A DNA stretch of 15,069 bases from Bacteroidota bacterium (GTDB lineage Bacteria > Bacteroidota > Bacteroidia > Chitinophagales > Chitinophagaceae): positions 1-15,069 of the forward strand of contig JAFAFV010000045.1 in the NCBI GenBank assembly GCA_023423285.1, given 5' to 3'. The notes under the pieces were generated by a model that was given only the letters and a program-made list of their open reading frames with translations, searched no databases and was not told the origin of the DNA. Shown here one piece after another: positions 1-7,468 of the stretch (position 1 is its first letter; each line of letters opens with the position of its first letter). Made by a program: the position numbers and the translations under genes.

Positions 1-81
1 TGCTGTGTTTTGGCTGACAACAGGCATGCTAATGATCAATAGCAATAACACCCAGCATGCATAAATTCTTATTTGTTTCAT
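1..81 (-). CDS. 5' end of a secreted protein gene, cut by the window edge
   Basis: The ATG at 81-79 opens a frame of exactly 27 codons with no stop before the edge. It encodes MKQIRIYACW followed by a hydrophobic core (VLLLLIIS) and then MPVVSQNTA. This is a textbook signal peptide: a short basic n-region, a Leu/Ile-rich h-region and a probable cleavage near VVS-Q. The mature protein would begin Gln-Asn, much like the GH43-like protein upstream, which is cut before or after Gln in SVAQTT. No catalytic domain is visible, so no function can be given. It has the same strand as the PUL and starts 136 nt after the GH43-like stop, so it is probably another exported PUL protein. The gap is wide enough for its own promoter. 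An exo-acting glucosidase would fill the obvious hole in the enzyme set, but nothing in these codons shows that. Confidence 0.72.
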   Translation of the reverse strand, partial: MKQIRIYACWVLLLLIISMPVVSQNTA

Positions 82-217
82 AATGTTGATTTTAATACTT
101 ATCAAATGGTATTAACAATGTTTTTAACAGGCTCTCTTATTTTATGTGGTTGCACCATGCCTGACGAGAGAGGCGAAATGAAAAGTAGCAACAACTTTTT
201 TCAACATAACTTTTTCT
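82..217 (-). other. Intergenic spacer after the GH43-like gene, with weak hairpins
   Basis: This 136-nt AT-rich spacer separates the GH43-like stop from the start of the left-edge gene. Just after the stop, AAAAGT (181-186) and ACTTTT (194-199) can pair around a 7-nt loop, an A/T-rich hairpin that might act as a weak terminator. Further on, CTCTCT (132-137) pairs with AGAGAG (167-172) around a long loop that holds a small TGGT/ACCA hairpin (147-157). No good U-run follows either structure on the minus strand. A TACCATTTG sequence (minus strand) near 102-110 resembles the Bacteroidota -7 element but has one extra base in its spacer. A terminator plus a new promoter is possible here but unproven. 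Confidence 0.25.
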
Positions 218-1942
218 TTAATTCACTTTTATAATGTTGCTTCGCGCACTAATTCCGTTTTCATTAAAAGCCTCGATGGTAAAATAATAGGTTTGATCTG
301 CCGTGAGCGCTTTTAAGTTGAGTACATTGTCATCATACACCAACCAGGAACTGTATAATTTATCTGGCGTTATTCCCCAAATCACATTATAACCCTGTAC
401 ACCCGGTTGCTTTGCCCAGGAAATAAAGGCGTCGCGGCGGTCTTGTTTTCTATCAACCAAAAAGTTTTTTACGGCAGCAGGCGCTTTGCCAGAGCCTTTG
501 CCAAATACGCGTATTTCGGAAACCGAAAGATGCGGCGTGGGCACATGAATATTGGTAAAACGAATATAACGTGTGCTCACCGGATCAGGAAACTCCACGT
601 ATTCGTTCGGAACATCGCGAAAGGAATTGCTTTTATCAATGATCGTAGACCACTTACGGCCATCCACAGAACCTTCAATAATATAGCGGTGGTATAGACC
701 TTCTATTCTTCCGTACATAGCAGATTTGTAATCGTTGTAATTGATCTGTACGGCATGTATGTTACTATTTTGCAGCAGGTCAATTTGTATCCACTGCTGC
801 TTATTATTTGCTGCCAGCCAAAAAGTTTTAGCATTTTCGTCGTTGATGTTTTGAGGATCAAAACCACCTGCGGAAGAAGATGCTTTTACCGGTTTTTTAT
901 ATGAGAGCAACATCCAACCCCTAAAATTACCGGCCTTTGCACCTGCTGTGGGCGCATAGCGCGGATAGTCTCCAAAATACGTGTCGCTATACATCAGCCC
1001 GTCTTTATCAAAATAAGTGGGAAACATGCACAGCCTTCTTTCCCAGTTCACATTTACAGGCATGGCCATAGATGCGAAATGCCAGTATTTACCAGATTCG
1101 CCCCATACAGTACTGCCGTGGCCCGCGCCATTCATAAATCCGCCCGGCTTATAAGAAAAGGGGTTGTTAGGCATGTATGTAAAAGGCCCCAAAGGATGAT
1201 CGCCGATGTAAGCGCCGTCTCCATATACGTTAAACTCAGTGCCAGGTGCACCATATTGCAAATAATATTTGCCTTTATGTTTGGTCATCCAGGGGCCTTC
1301 CATGTAGCCGCCCAGCACGGTGTCACTATGGTTTTCTCCAAACCGTTCCCAACCATGCTTTGACATATTTAGGTTGAACAATGAATCAATTGTAGATGTT
1401 GGTTTGAAGCGATCGTTTTTATCAAGCTGTTGACCGCGAATGGGGAATACATTGGAAGACCCCCAATACAGATAAGCTTTTTCATCATCATCAATAAACA
1501 GTGCGGGATCCTGAAGATTGGTTAAAATACCTGGCACCGCTTTCCATTCTCCTTTTTCCGGGTCATCGGTATATAATACACTCATGGCGCCTGAAGGATC
1601 ACCCATGGCATAAAAAACAGAATCTTTATAATTAAAAGCAGCAGGTGCATTGGATCCCTGAAAATACCATTTTTGGGGACGGATAAATCGCCAGTTGTGT
1701 AAATCTTCCGACATCCAATAACCCATAGAGCGCGTTACGAACATGTAATATTTACCCCTGAAAGAAACCACCGCGGGATCGGCGCCTGAACGATATGAGA
1801 GATCATTGTAAGAATTGTATACCATGTAGGTATAATCAATGTTCAATGGATTGCAATAGGTGGTTTGCGCCACCGATAAATGGCTGGCGCCAAAGAGCAG
1901 CCAAAACATAAAAAACCTGATAATGGCGTGATCGCGTCTCAT
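218..1942 (-). CDS. Secreted GH43-like glycosidase with discoidin (F5/8C) and Fn3 modules
   Basis: This 574-residue exported enzyme has a signal peptide over residues 1-26 (hydrophobic FFMFWLLFGAS, cleavage near SVAQ). Residues about 30-335 look like a five-bladed beta-propeller of the GH43/clan-F type. The three expected acidic residues can be placed: D55 in GADPAVV (base), D145 in LQDPALF (pKa modulator) and E215 in YMEGPWM (acid). Residues about 350-482 look like a discoidin/CBM32-type domain (INDENAKTFW at the start, YIRFTNI and EIRVFG at the end). Residues about 488-574 look like an Fn3 domain (VQGYNVIWG, YYFTIEAFNENG). GH43 enzymes mostly remove arabinose, xylose or galactose. I cannot assign a subfamily or substrate, and the activity is unusual beside glucanases. 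The start lies 3 nt after the phosphoesterase stop, so translation is probably coupled. The signal is type I, with no lipobox cysteine, so the protein is probably periplasmic. Confidence 0.82.
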   Translation of the reverse strand: MRRDHAIIRFFMFWLLFGASHLSVAQTTYCNPLNIDYTYMVYNSYNDLSYRSGADPAVVSFRGKYYMFVTRSMGYWMSEDLHNWRFIRPQKWYFQGSNAPAAFNYKDSVFYAMGDPSGAMSVLYTDDPEKGEWKAVPGILTNLQDPALFIDDDEKAYLYWGSSNVFPIRGQQLDKNDRFKPTSTIDSLFNLNMSKHGWERFGENHSDTVLGGYMEGPWMTKHKGKYYLQYGAPGTEFNVYGDGAYIGDHPLGPFTYMPNNPFSYKPGGFMNGAGHGSTVWGESGKYWHFASMAMPVNVNWERRLCMFPTYFDKDGLMYSDTYFGDYPRYAPTAGAKAGNFRGWMLLSYKKPVKASSSAGGFDPQNINDENAKTFWLAANNKQQWIQIDLLQNSNIHAVQINYNDYKSAMYGRIEGLYHRYIIEGSVDGRKWSTIIDKSNSFRDVPNEYVEFPDPVSTRYIRFTNIHVPTPHLSVSEIRVFGKGSGKAPAAVKNFLVDRKQDRRDAFISWAKQPGVQGYNVIWGITPDKLYSSWLVYDDNVLNLKALTADQTYYFTIEAFNENGISARSNIIKVN

Positions 1943-1945
1943 CTA

Positions 1946-2932
1946 TTAATGCTTATAATTTACGTTTCTTATTAAAAAATGATGCGCGCGGTCGATTCTA
2001 AATTCATTGATATAAGGTGAATATGTTGAAACCTTCAGCAGGTTTTTCTTCAAGTCTATATCAATAATTCTCAACCAGCCGTTGCCACCTTTTATGGAAC
2101 CCCTCACTCCTTCCTGGTAATTGGCCAGCATTTGGTATACCATATATCCTTCGTCGTTAATGCTTACCAGAGTTCCTACTCCTGTGTTCAATACGTGGCC
2201 GGAAAATACAAACCTGATGTTAGGATATTTTTTAACCAGCTTTTGCCAGATATCCTCACCGTTATTCACGGTTTCATTTATGGTGTCTTTCCCAATACCG
2301 TAAGCCCGGGGCTGCCAAAAATCTTTACCGTCCATGCGTGTACTGTCAGAGTACATGTAGGCATGCGTATTCAAAATAACCAGATGATGCGGATGCTGTT
2401 CTACTATTTTACCTGCCCACTCCAGCGCTTCATCTCTTGGGCCAAAATCAAGCGTAAGTACTAACCATTTTACTTTTCCGGTTTTTAATACATACCAGGC
2501 ATTGTCCATTTTGCCCGCTTCGCGTACGCCGCCAAACGCCGGAAGCGTAGACATAACGGAATATGGGAAATAGCGATTGAACAGTTGGGTGTTGCGCGTA
2601 TCGGCAAATTTACCGGCGGCGCTGCCCATATCGTGGTTGCCCAATGAAAGCGCGTAAGGCACTACGTGGTTCAATTTGCTTATTTCTTTATGAACCACTT
2701 CCCATTCCTTATCATTATTGTTTTGGGTCAAATCTCCCTGGTGCAATACAAGGTTGATATCCTTTTTATTTTTCACAATCCAGTCTGCCTGTGCCTGTAA
2801 TATTTCCGGGTATTTTTCTGCATAGGTCTGCGTGTCGGGCAATAAAACAATCCGGGCAACATTCATTTTTGAACTGCAGGAAAATAAGAATACAGCAAAT
2901 ATAGGTAACAGGTATTTAGTCATTTTTATCAT
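1946..2932 (-). CDS. Calcineurin-like metallophosphoesterase, lipoprotein
   Basis: This is a 328-residue two-metal phosphoesterase (PF00149 type). Visible motifs are D33-T-Q35 (motif I), G66-D67 (HQGDLTQ), G98-N-H-D101 (LGNHD), H190 (LNTHAY) and G245-H246 (SGHV). Motif I carries Gln where the classical D-x-H has His. From memory this D-T-Q form recurs in secreted Bacteroidota members, so it does not by itself mean an inactive enzyme. The N-terminus is a lipoprotein signal ending LFSCSS with lipid-carrying C19, so the protein is anchored in the outer membrane or faces the periplasm. Such enzymes cleave phosphomonoesters or diesters, but the substrate cannot be read from sequence. In this PUL a role in stripping phosphate-linked substituents from a glucan is an inference. 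The start is the first of two close Met codons (2932; the other is 2923), 39 nt after the GH144 stop. Confidence 0.85.
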   Translation of the reverse strand: MIKMTKYLLPIFAVFLFSCSSKMNVARIVLLPDTQTYAEKYPEILQAQADWIVKNKKDINLVLHQGDLTQNNNDKEWEVVHKEISKLNHVVPYALSLGNHDMGSAAGKFADTRNTQLFNRYFPYSVMSTLPAFGGVREAGKMDNAWYVLKTGKVKWLVLTLDFGPRDEALEWAGKIVEQHPHHLVILNTHAYMYSDSTRMDGKDFWQPRAYGIGKDTINETVNNGEDIWQKLVKKYPNIRFVFSGHVLNTGVGTLVSINDEGYMVYQMLANYQEGVRGSIKGGNGWLRIIDIDLKKNLLKVSTYSPYINEFRIDRAHHFLIRNVNYKH

Positions 2933-2971
2933 TTAAGAAAGAACAAAATGGTCGGCTGGGCACCAATGCCA

Positions 2972-4327
2972 TCAATTAAAATAAGCGCTTTGAAAGCCCA
3001 GTTTCTTCAATCCGCTTTGCACTTCAGGGCTGCTCATAAAAAGATCCCACAACAGACCCGTACGGTAATTTTCAATCATCACAATGATAGGCCCCTGGTC
3101 TATAGCCAGGTGGCTTTTTGCAAACCAGTTTTGCGTCAGGTTAAATGCATCTGTAAAACCATATTCACTCCATATTTTATCGCCCAGTTCTTTGTAAAAA
3201 TACCGCAAAGCAGCCATGGATTTCTCAGGCGTATAAGGAAAAGCCGATAACGCCGCTGTGGGTGTTATGGTTCCAAAATCATTTGTAGGAGAATGAGCAT
3301 TGTAACCGTTGTAGGTATCACTTGCGGTAAGTCCCCAGCAGTTTTTACCGTAACCTTTAAAAGCTTTGGGATTGTCTACACAATAACTGTAATTGATGAG
3401 CGTGTGATTTTGATTCTGCTGCCAGTAATCGGCATAACGATCTTTCAACCCCTTAGGGCTAAGACCCAGGAAAGAATAATGCGAAAAGAACAAGGGTCCG
3501 CCATAGTCATAACCCAACGGCAACGTGTAACCGTAAAACTGTTTACCATTGTAAAAATGGCTGCTTTCTACCCATCCACGGTGGTATGTTTTTTCACTAA
3601 CCGGGTACCTGGCAGATGACGCGGCCAGCACGTAGGTAATGAGGCATTCATTAAATCCGCGAAGCGGGAAATTCATAGCCCAGCCATTGTTGGGGCTCCA
3701 GTGCCAGTATAACACCTCCTGTTCGCGCGTGTACCAGTCCCATTCCACCTCGTTCCACAAGGTATTGATGCGCCAGCGAAGTTCATTTTCCACCGGATGA
3801 TCGCGGTTGAAATATTGCCTTACCGTAAGCAGGCCCTGCAAAAGAAAAGAAGATTCTACCAGGTCGGCCCCGTCGTCTTTACGGCTGAAACGAATGGTTT
3901 TTCCGGTTTCGCCGTGGTACCAGTGCGGAAAAGCGCCGTGGTACGAATCGGCCCGGTGTAGCCATTTGACCATTTTTAATAAAAACCGGGCAGCGGTGTC
4001 GCGGGCAATCCACCCGCGGTTCACTCCCACCACAATGGCCATTACGCCAAAACCTGTACCGCCGGTGGTTACCACTTCATGTCCATAATTGGCCGATACA
4101 TTGCTTCTTTCCCTTGCCATGCCGCTTACAGGATGGCCAAAATCCCAGAAATATCTGAGGGTTTGTTTCTGCACAAGATTAACCAATGCTGAGTCAGAGA
4201 TGTTTTTATCAATCTTTAGCGTGTAAGGAATGGAATGTGCCTCATTTTTTACAGCAGTCTTTTGTGTAAAGCCCTGCAATGTAAAATGTAAAACTAAAGC
4301 AGTGATAAAAAACATTCTCAGCAACAT
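2972..4327 (-). CDS. GH144 endo-beta-1,2-glucanase (PF10091 family), complete copy
   Basis: The 451-residue protein belongs to the PF10091 'putative glucoamylase' family, now known as GH144. The characterised Chitinophaga member is an endo-beta-1,2-glucanase with an (alpha/alpha)6 barrel, so the older name glucoamylase is misleading. A signal peptide covers residues 1-21 (MLLRMFFITALVLHF...GFTQ). The catalytic domain runs from about residue 45 to the end. Conserved-looking stretches are RYFWDFGHP (59-67), TTGGTGFG (87-94), the acidic cluster D151-D152...D155...E158 in DDGADLVESS, YWHWSPNNGWAMN (207-219), GFNECLITY (224-232), SPTND (346-350) and AIDQGPIIVMIENYR (408-422). The length is normal for the family. 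It should cut beta-1,2-glucan into sophoro-oligosaccharides in the periplasm. It lies 37 nt after the DUF4886 gene. Its C-terminal half is clearly paralogous to the gene at the right edge, at roughly 60% identity by eye. Confidence 0.87.
   Translation of the reverse strand: MLLRMFFITALVLHFTLQGFTQKTAVKNEAHSIPYTLKIDKNISDSALVNLVQKQTLRYFWDFGHPVSGMARERSNVSANYGHEVVTTGGTGFGVMAIVVGVNRGWIARDTAARFLLKMVKWLHRADSYHGAFPHWYHGETGKTIRFSRKDDGADLVESSFLLQGLLTVRQYFNRDHPVENELRWRINTLWNEVEWDWYTREQEVLYWHWSPNNGWAMNFPLRGFNECLITYVLAASSARYPVSEKTYHRGWVESSHFYNGKQFYGYTLPLGYDYGGPLFFSHYSFLGLSPKGLKDRYADYWQQNQNHTLINYSYCVDNPKAFKGYGKNCWGLTASDTYNGYNAHSPTNDFGTITPTAALSAFPYTPEKSMAALRYFYKELGDKIWSEYGFTDAFNLTQNWFAKSHLAIDQGPIIVMIENYRTGLLWDLFMSSPEVQSGLKKLGFQSAYFN
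3063..3109. repeat. Near-identical DNA block shared with 14367-14413 (copy 1)
   Basis: A 47-bp block inside this GH144 gene matches 14367-14413 at 45 positions in the same orientation. The match includes an uninterrupted 26-bp run (3063-3088 against 14367-14392). It encodes the most conserved stretch of the family, around DQGPIIVMIENYR. It reflects paralogy rather than a mobile element, but as a direct repeat it could support recombination across the intervening 11.3 kb. Confidence 0.7.
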
Positions 4328-4364
4328 ATAGATCGTTTTAAATCATCTAAAAAAAATTACAATT

Positions 4365-5861
4365 TTAATTGGCTGTTGTTATCGTCATAGCATTAATGTA
4401 GAAAAAGCCTGAGCCGTTATTATTGTTTTCACCAGCGGTAATAGTAATCATCACTTCACCGGCACTATTTGGCTGAACGTTGTTGGCACATGTAACTTCA
4501 GTTCTGTTATTGGAACTGTTTTGTCTTACGATCACTTCATTTGTACCGGTAGTGATAAACTTTGTTTCACGATTGTCTGCTGACTGATTTCTTGAACCGA
4601 AATAACAGAAATTATAACGATTGTCTTTATTAAGCCCCGTTATTTTAATAACACTTTGAGGGATGAGCAAACCACCAAAAACTGCTTTACTGTTACCAAA
4701 AAAGGCAGATGAAGATACTGCAGCAGGCATGTTAAACGAAGTAGTAGTAGCTGTTTCCCCGGACGTATTGGCGCCATTAAATCGCTCTACAACTACTGCG
4801 CCAACGCCCGTATAATTGTTGGTAGTGTTTTTCAAAGCCACTGAAGAACCTGCGGTAAACCCTGTGAGGCCGTTCCAGGGAGCAGGTGGCGCGGCTGTAC
4901 CAAAATTAAGATAGATAGTGCCTGTAAAATTGCCATCCCCCTGGAAGTTGACCATCTGCGTTACTTCGCCGGGTTTAAGTATGGCAAAATGAGCGGCGTT
5001 TTGCGCGATGGAGGCTTCAAATGCAGAAAGTTCACTGGGTTTGTATGTATTGCCCACCACGCTTTTACCAAACAACGCTTCGTACCAGGTGGCGGCTGCT
5101 ACATACCTTCCAAACGGGATGCTAAGGTGATAGCCATCTCTTGTAAAATTATCCCCAACCAGGCTGGTGCGGGCATTTTGTATCGCCGTGCCTGCCGGTA
5201 TCAATATGCTGCCGGGGACCAGGTTTTTGGCACTATTGTACGCACTGACAATCGCATTGTACATTGTCATCTGGTCTTTATTATAATTTTCAAAACCAGA
5301 GTGCGTGGAGCTTTGTGCATACGCCCAGGTTTGATGCAGGATGTATTTTACATTGGGATTGATGGCTTTTGCCTTTACATAATTATACAACTCGGGCAAA
5401 GAAGCTTCAAACGTATTGTATTGGCCTGAGTTCTGGCTTACTTGCTGAAAACTGATATAATCCCATTGCTCATCCACCACGGCTGTAGCCAACGATGTGT
5501 TGGTATAATTGCGCCGTACGCCTGCAGTGTCTATCTTGCGATATTCATATACCGAGGCATTGTTGCGCAGGTTCTGCACATGCTGCTCCAATGAGGCGCC
5601 ACCAATGTACATATTACCGATGATCATTTTTTGACCATCTGTTTTTGCTAGATTGTGCAAATGGGTTTCAATGGCGTCTTCTGAAAAACTGTTTCCTATG
5701 GCCAGTACGCGTACAATGCCATCACCGGTTTTACCGGTATATTCTGATGGCGATACATCTGGCAGCTTATTGGGATTACCATCTTTGGTACAGGCTATTA
5801 ATAGTATTACTGCTAAAAAGCCTGTGAGAAAGCGGTATAGATGATTATGAATGCTTAGCAT
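4365..5861 (-). CDS. DUF4886 (SGNH-hydrolase-like) lipoprotein with a C-terminal beta module
   Basis: This 498-residue lipoprotein has signal peptide LAVILLIAC with C24 as the lipidated residue. Residues about 48-295 fit DUF4886, a family related to SGNH/GDSL hydrolases. The pattern is LAIGNSFSEDA with nucleophile S58, a possible oxyanion Gly in IGGAS (87-90), SFQQVSQNSG (137-146) as the Asn block, and D242/H245 in TRDGYHLS as the other triad members. Residues about 300-498 form a Ser/Thr/Asn-rich domain (YLNFGTAAPPAPWNGLTGF, ITGLNKDNRYNFCYFGSRNQ, YINAMTI) that looks like a beta-sandwich. I have seen similar modules at the C-termini of other exported Bacteroidota proteins but cannot name it with certainty. 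SGNH enzymes in PULs are usually carbohydrate esterases, so removal of acyl groups from the glucan is plausible. The gene starts 24 nt after the SusD stop. Confidence 0.78.
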   Translation of the reverse strand: MLSIHNHLYRFLTGFLAVILLIACTKDGNPNKLPDVSPSEYTGKTGDGIVRVLAIGNSFSEDAIETHLHNLAKTDGQKMIIGNMYIGGASLEQHVQNLRNNASVYEYRKIDTAGVRRNYTNTSLATAVVDEQWDYISFQQVSQNSGQYNTFEASLPELYNYVKAKAINPNVKYILHQTWAYAQSSTHSGFENYNKDQMTMYNAIVSAYNSAKNLVPGSILIPAGTAIQNARTSLVGDNFTRDGYHLSIPFGRYVAAATWYEALFGKSVVGNTYKPSELSAFEASIAQNAAHFAILKPGEVTQMVNFQGDGNFTGTIYLNFGTAAPPAPWNGLTGFTAGSSVALKNTTNNYTGVGAVVVERFNGANTSGETATTTSFNMPAAVSSSAFFGNSKAVFGGLLIPQSVIKITGLNKDNRYNFCYFGSRNQSADNRETKFITTGTNEVIVRQNSSNNRTEVTCANNVQPNSAGEVMITITAGENNNNGSGFFYINAMTITTAN

Positions 5862-5885
5862 TTTTATTCGTTTTAAAATTAACTA

Positions 5886-7430
5886 TTAATAGCCGGGGTT
5901 TTGAACCAACACACCTTTACTTAAATCTCTTTGAGCCTGCGGAATGGGTAAGCGCACATCCCGGCTGTCTAAAAAGTTGGTTTTGCCGGCCGCGTGCATC
6001 ATGGTTTGCGCAATGCCCCAGCGCACAATATCAAAAAAGCGCTCATGCTCCATGGCCAATTCTATCCTTCTTTCGTGCCTGATGGCGTTTCTTAATTCAT
6101 TCTGATCCGTAGTAGTAATATCAGGCAGCACCCCTGCTGCCGCGCCCCTCCTGGCCCTGGCCCTTACTGAATTTAAGGCTTCCAGCGCTGCGGTAGTATT
6201 GCCCATCTCATTGGCTGCTTCAGCATACATCAGCACCACATCGGCATAGCGTAAAATGCGCACGTTCATCCAATACGAACTTCTTGCAATGGTATTGCGT
6301 AGCTGCGGGCTTGACAATACTTTGTGATTGTACATGGGGTTAGGAACCTGGCTGGGGTAAAGCGGCATCACTTCGCCATAAATAGTTGTATTTTGTTTTG
6401 TACTTGTGCTGGAGTACAAAATGGTTCGTGCTTTTCGGGGATCGCCGGGTTCGTAGGCCGCTTCTAAAACAGCGCTGGGCACGTTCCAGCCCCAACCCAG
6501 GTCCCAACTTCCAGTTCCCCTTACGCCTTGTATACTGGCATACTGTATGCCGTTTGCCGTAGGAATAGAAGATGTGGCTGTGGCCTGCACTTCAAAAACA
6601 GATTCTTTACTGTTTTCACCCGCTTCGCCAAAAATATCATTGTAAGAAACAGACAGGTTATACTGTCCGCTGTTCATCACTGCATTTGCGGCTGTAGCTG
6701 CCTGCCCCCATTTTCTCTGGTACAGGTAAACCTTGGCAAGCATGCCCTGAGCGGCGCCTTTGGTTGCTCTGCCAATAAATTTTGCATCCCATGATAAAGG
6801 CAGGTATTGTACAGCGTAGCTCAAATCTTTTTCAATAAAAGCATAGACCTGCTGCGCGGTACTTTGCGGCACAACCGGCTGCGAAGTAACATTTGCATAA
6901 ATGGTATCAATGATCGGTATATTTTCAAAAAGCCTTACCAGCATAAAATAAGCGTATCCCCGCAGGAAACGTGCTTCAGCTTTTGACTGTAATTTAATAC
7001 CTTCTGATGCAGTAATGCTGGTAAGCGTATCAATATTAATGATGGCGCTGTTGCATTTATTAATCAGCCCGTAAAAGCCGGTCCACAGAGTATTGGTACG
7101 CGCATTAGAAGGTGTTACAGGAAAGTTTTCCATTTCTGCAACGCTGGCGCCACCATCGGCAGGCGTACTTCCTTTGTCTGCATCATCGCTGCGAATGCTG
7201 GTGGCATTTACAAAAGCATCTACGTGTACTGAATAACTGCGCAGGTCATTATACGCGCCAAAAACAAATTGGTCGTATGGGCCGCTGCCACCGGGATAAG
7301 GATAATTATCTGCTGTATATGCGCCCTGTCTTTGCGTATCTAAAAACTTTTTACACCCCGTGAAGGATACGAGTAGAAAACAAGCCAATATAGAAACGGG
7401 AATTGTTTTATGTATGTATTTTATGTTCAT
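5886..7430 (-). CDS. SusD/RagB-family surface glycan-binding lipoprotein
   Basis: This is the outer-membrane lipoprotein that caps the neighbouring SusC transporter and binds the glycan. I chose the ATG at 7430, giving 514 residues. An in-frame ATG at 7457 would add 9 residues, but the shorter form has the better signal peptide (MNIKYIHKTIPVSILACFLL...FTGC, lipid on C26). Right after the Cys comes KKFLDTQ, the usual SusD start. TPR-like helices follow, with AEARFLRGYAYFMLVRLFEN. The C-terminal domain has RILRYADVVLMYAEAANEMG, ALNSVRARA and ERRIELAMEHERFFDIVRWG, and the end is LPIPQAQRDL...QNPGY. All of these are family signatures, and the length is typical. It starts 38 nt after the SusC stop, as expected for an obligate pair. 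The ligand cannot be read from sequence. A beta-glucan is inferred from the neighbours. Confidence 0.95.
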   Translation of the reverse strand: MNIKYIHKTIPVSILACFLLVSFTGCKKFLDTQRQGAYTADNYPYPGGSGPYDQFVFGAYNDLRSYSVHVDAFVNATSIRSDDADKGSTPADGGASVAEMENFPVTPSNARTNTLWTGFYGLINKCNSAIINIDTLTSITASEGIKLQSKAEARFLRGYAYFMLVRLFENIPIIDTIYANVTSQPVVPQSTAQQVYAFIEKDLSYAVQYLPLSWDAKFIGRATKGAAQGMLAKVYLYQRKWGQAATAANAVMNSGQYNLSVSYNDIFGEAGENSKESVFEVQATATSSIPTANGIQYASIQGVRGTGSWDLGWGWNVPSAVLEAAYEPGDPRKARTILYSSTSTKQNTTIYGEVMPLYPSQVPNPMYNHKVLSSPQLRNTIARSSYWMNVRILRYADVVLMYAEAANEMGNTTAALEALNSVRARARRGAAAGVLPDITTTDQNELRNAIRHERRIELAMEHERFFDIVRWGIAQTMMHAAGKTNFLDSRDVRLPIPQAQRDLSKGVLVQNPGY

Positions 7431-7468
7431 GAGTAAACTTTTAAAGTTGTAAATCATCAAATAAATTA

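Noticed and set aside
24..60. Inverted repeat GCATGCT / AGCATGC read first as an operator or hairpin
   Set aside because: It lies inside the signal-peptide codons of the left-edge gene and has no matching structure around it, so coding constraint and chance explain it.
50..61. 12-bp match ACCCAGCATGCA shared with the reverse strand upstream of SusC (10831-10842)
   Set aside because: One copy is within coding sequence, and several 12-bp matches are expected by chance among 15 kb on both strands.
2972..4327. Glucoamylase (starch) function suggested by the old PF10091 family name
   Set aside because: Characterised members of this family are GH144 endo-beta-1,2-glucanases, and the locus has no GH13, GH97 or other starch-PUL enzymes.
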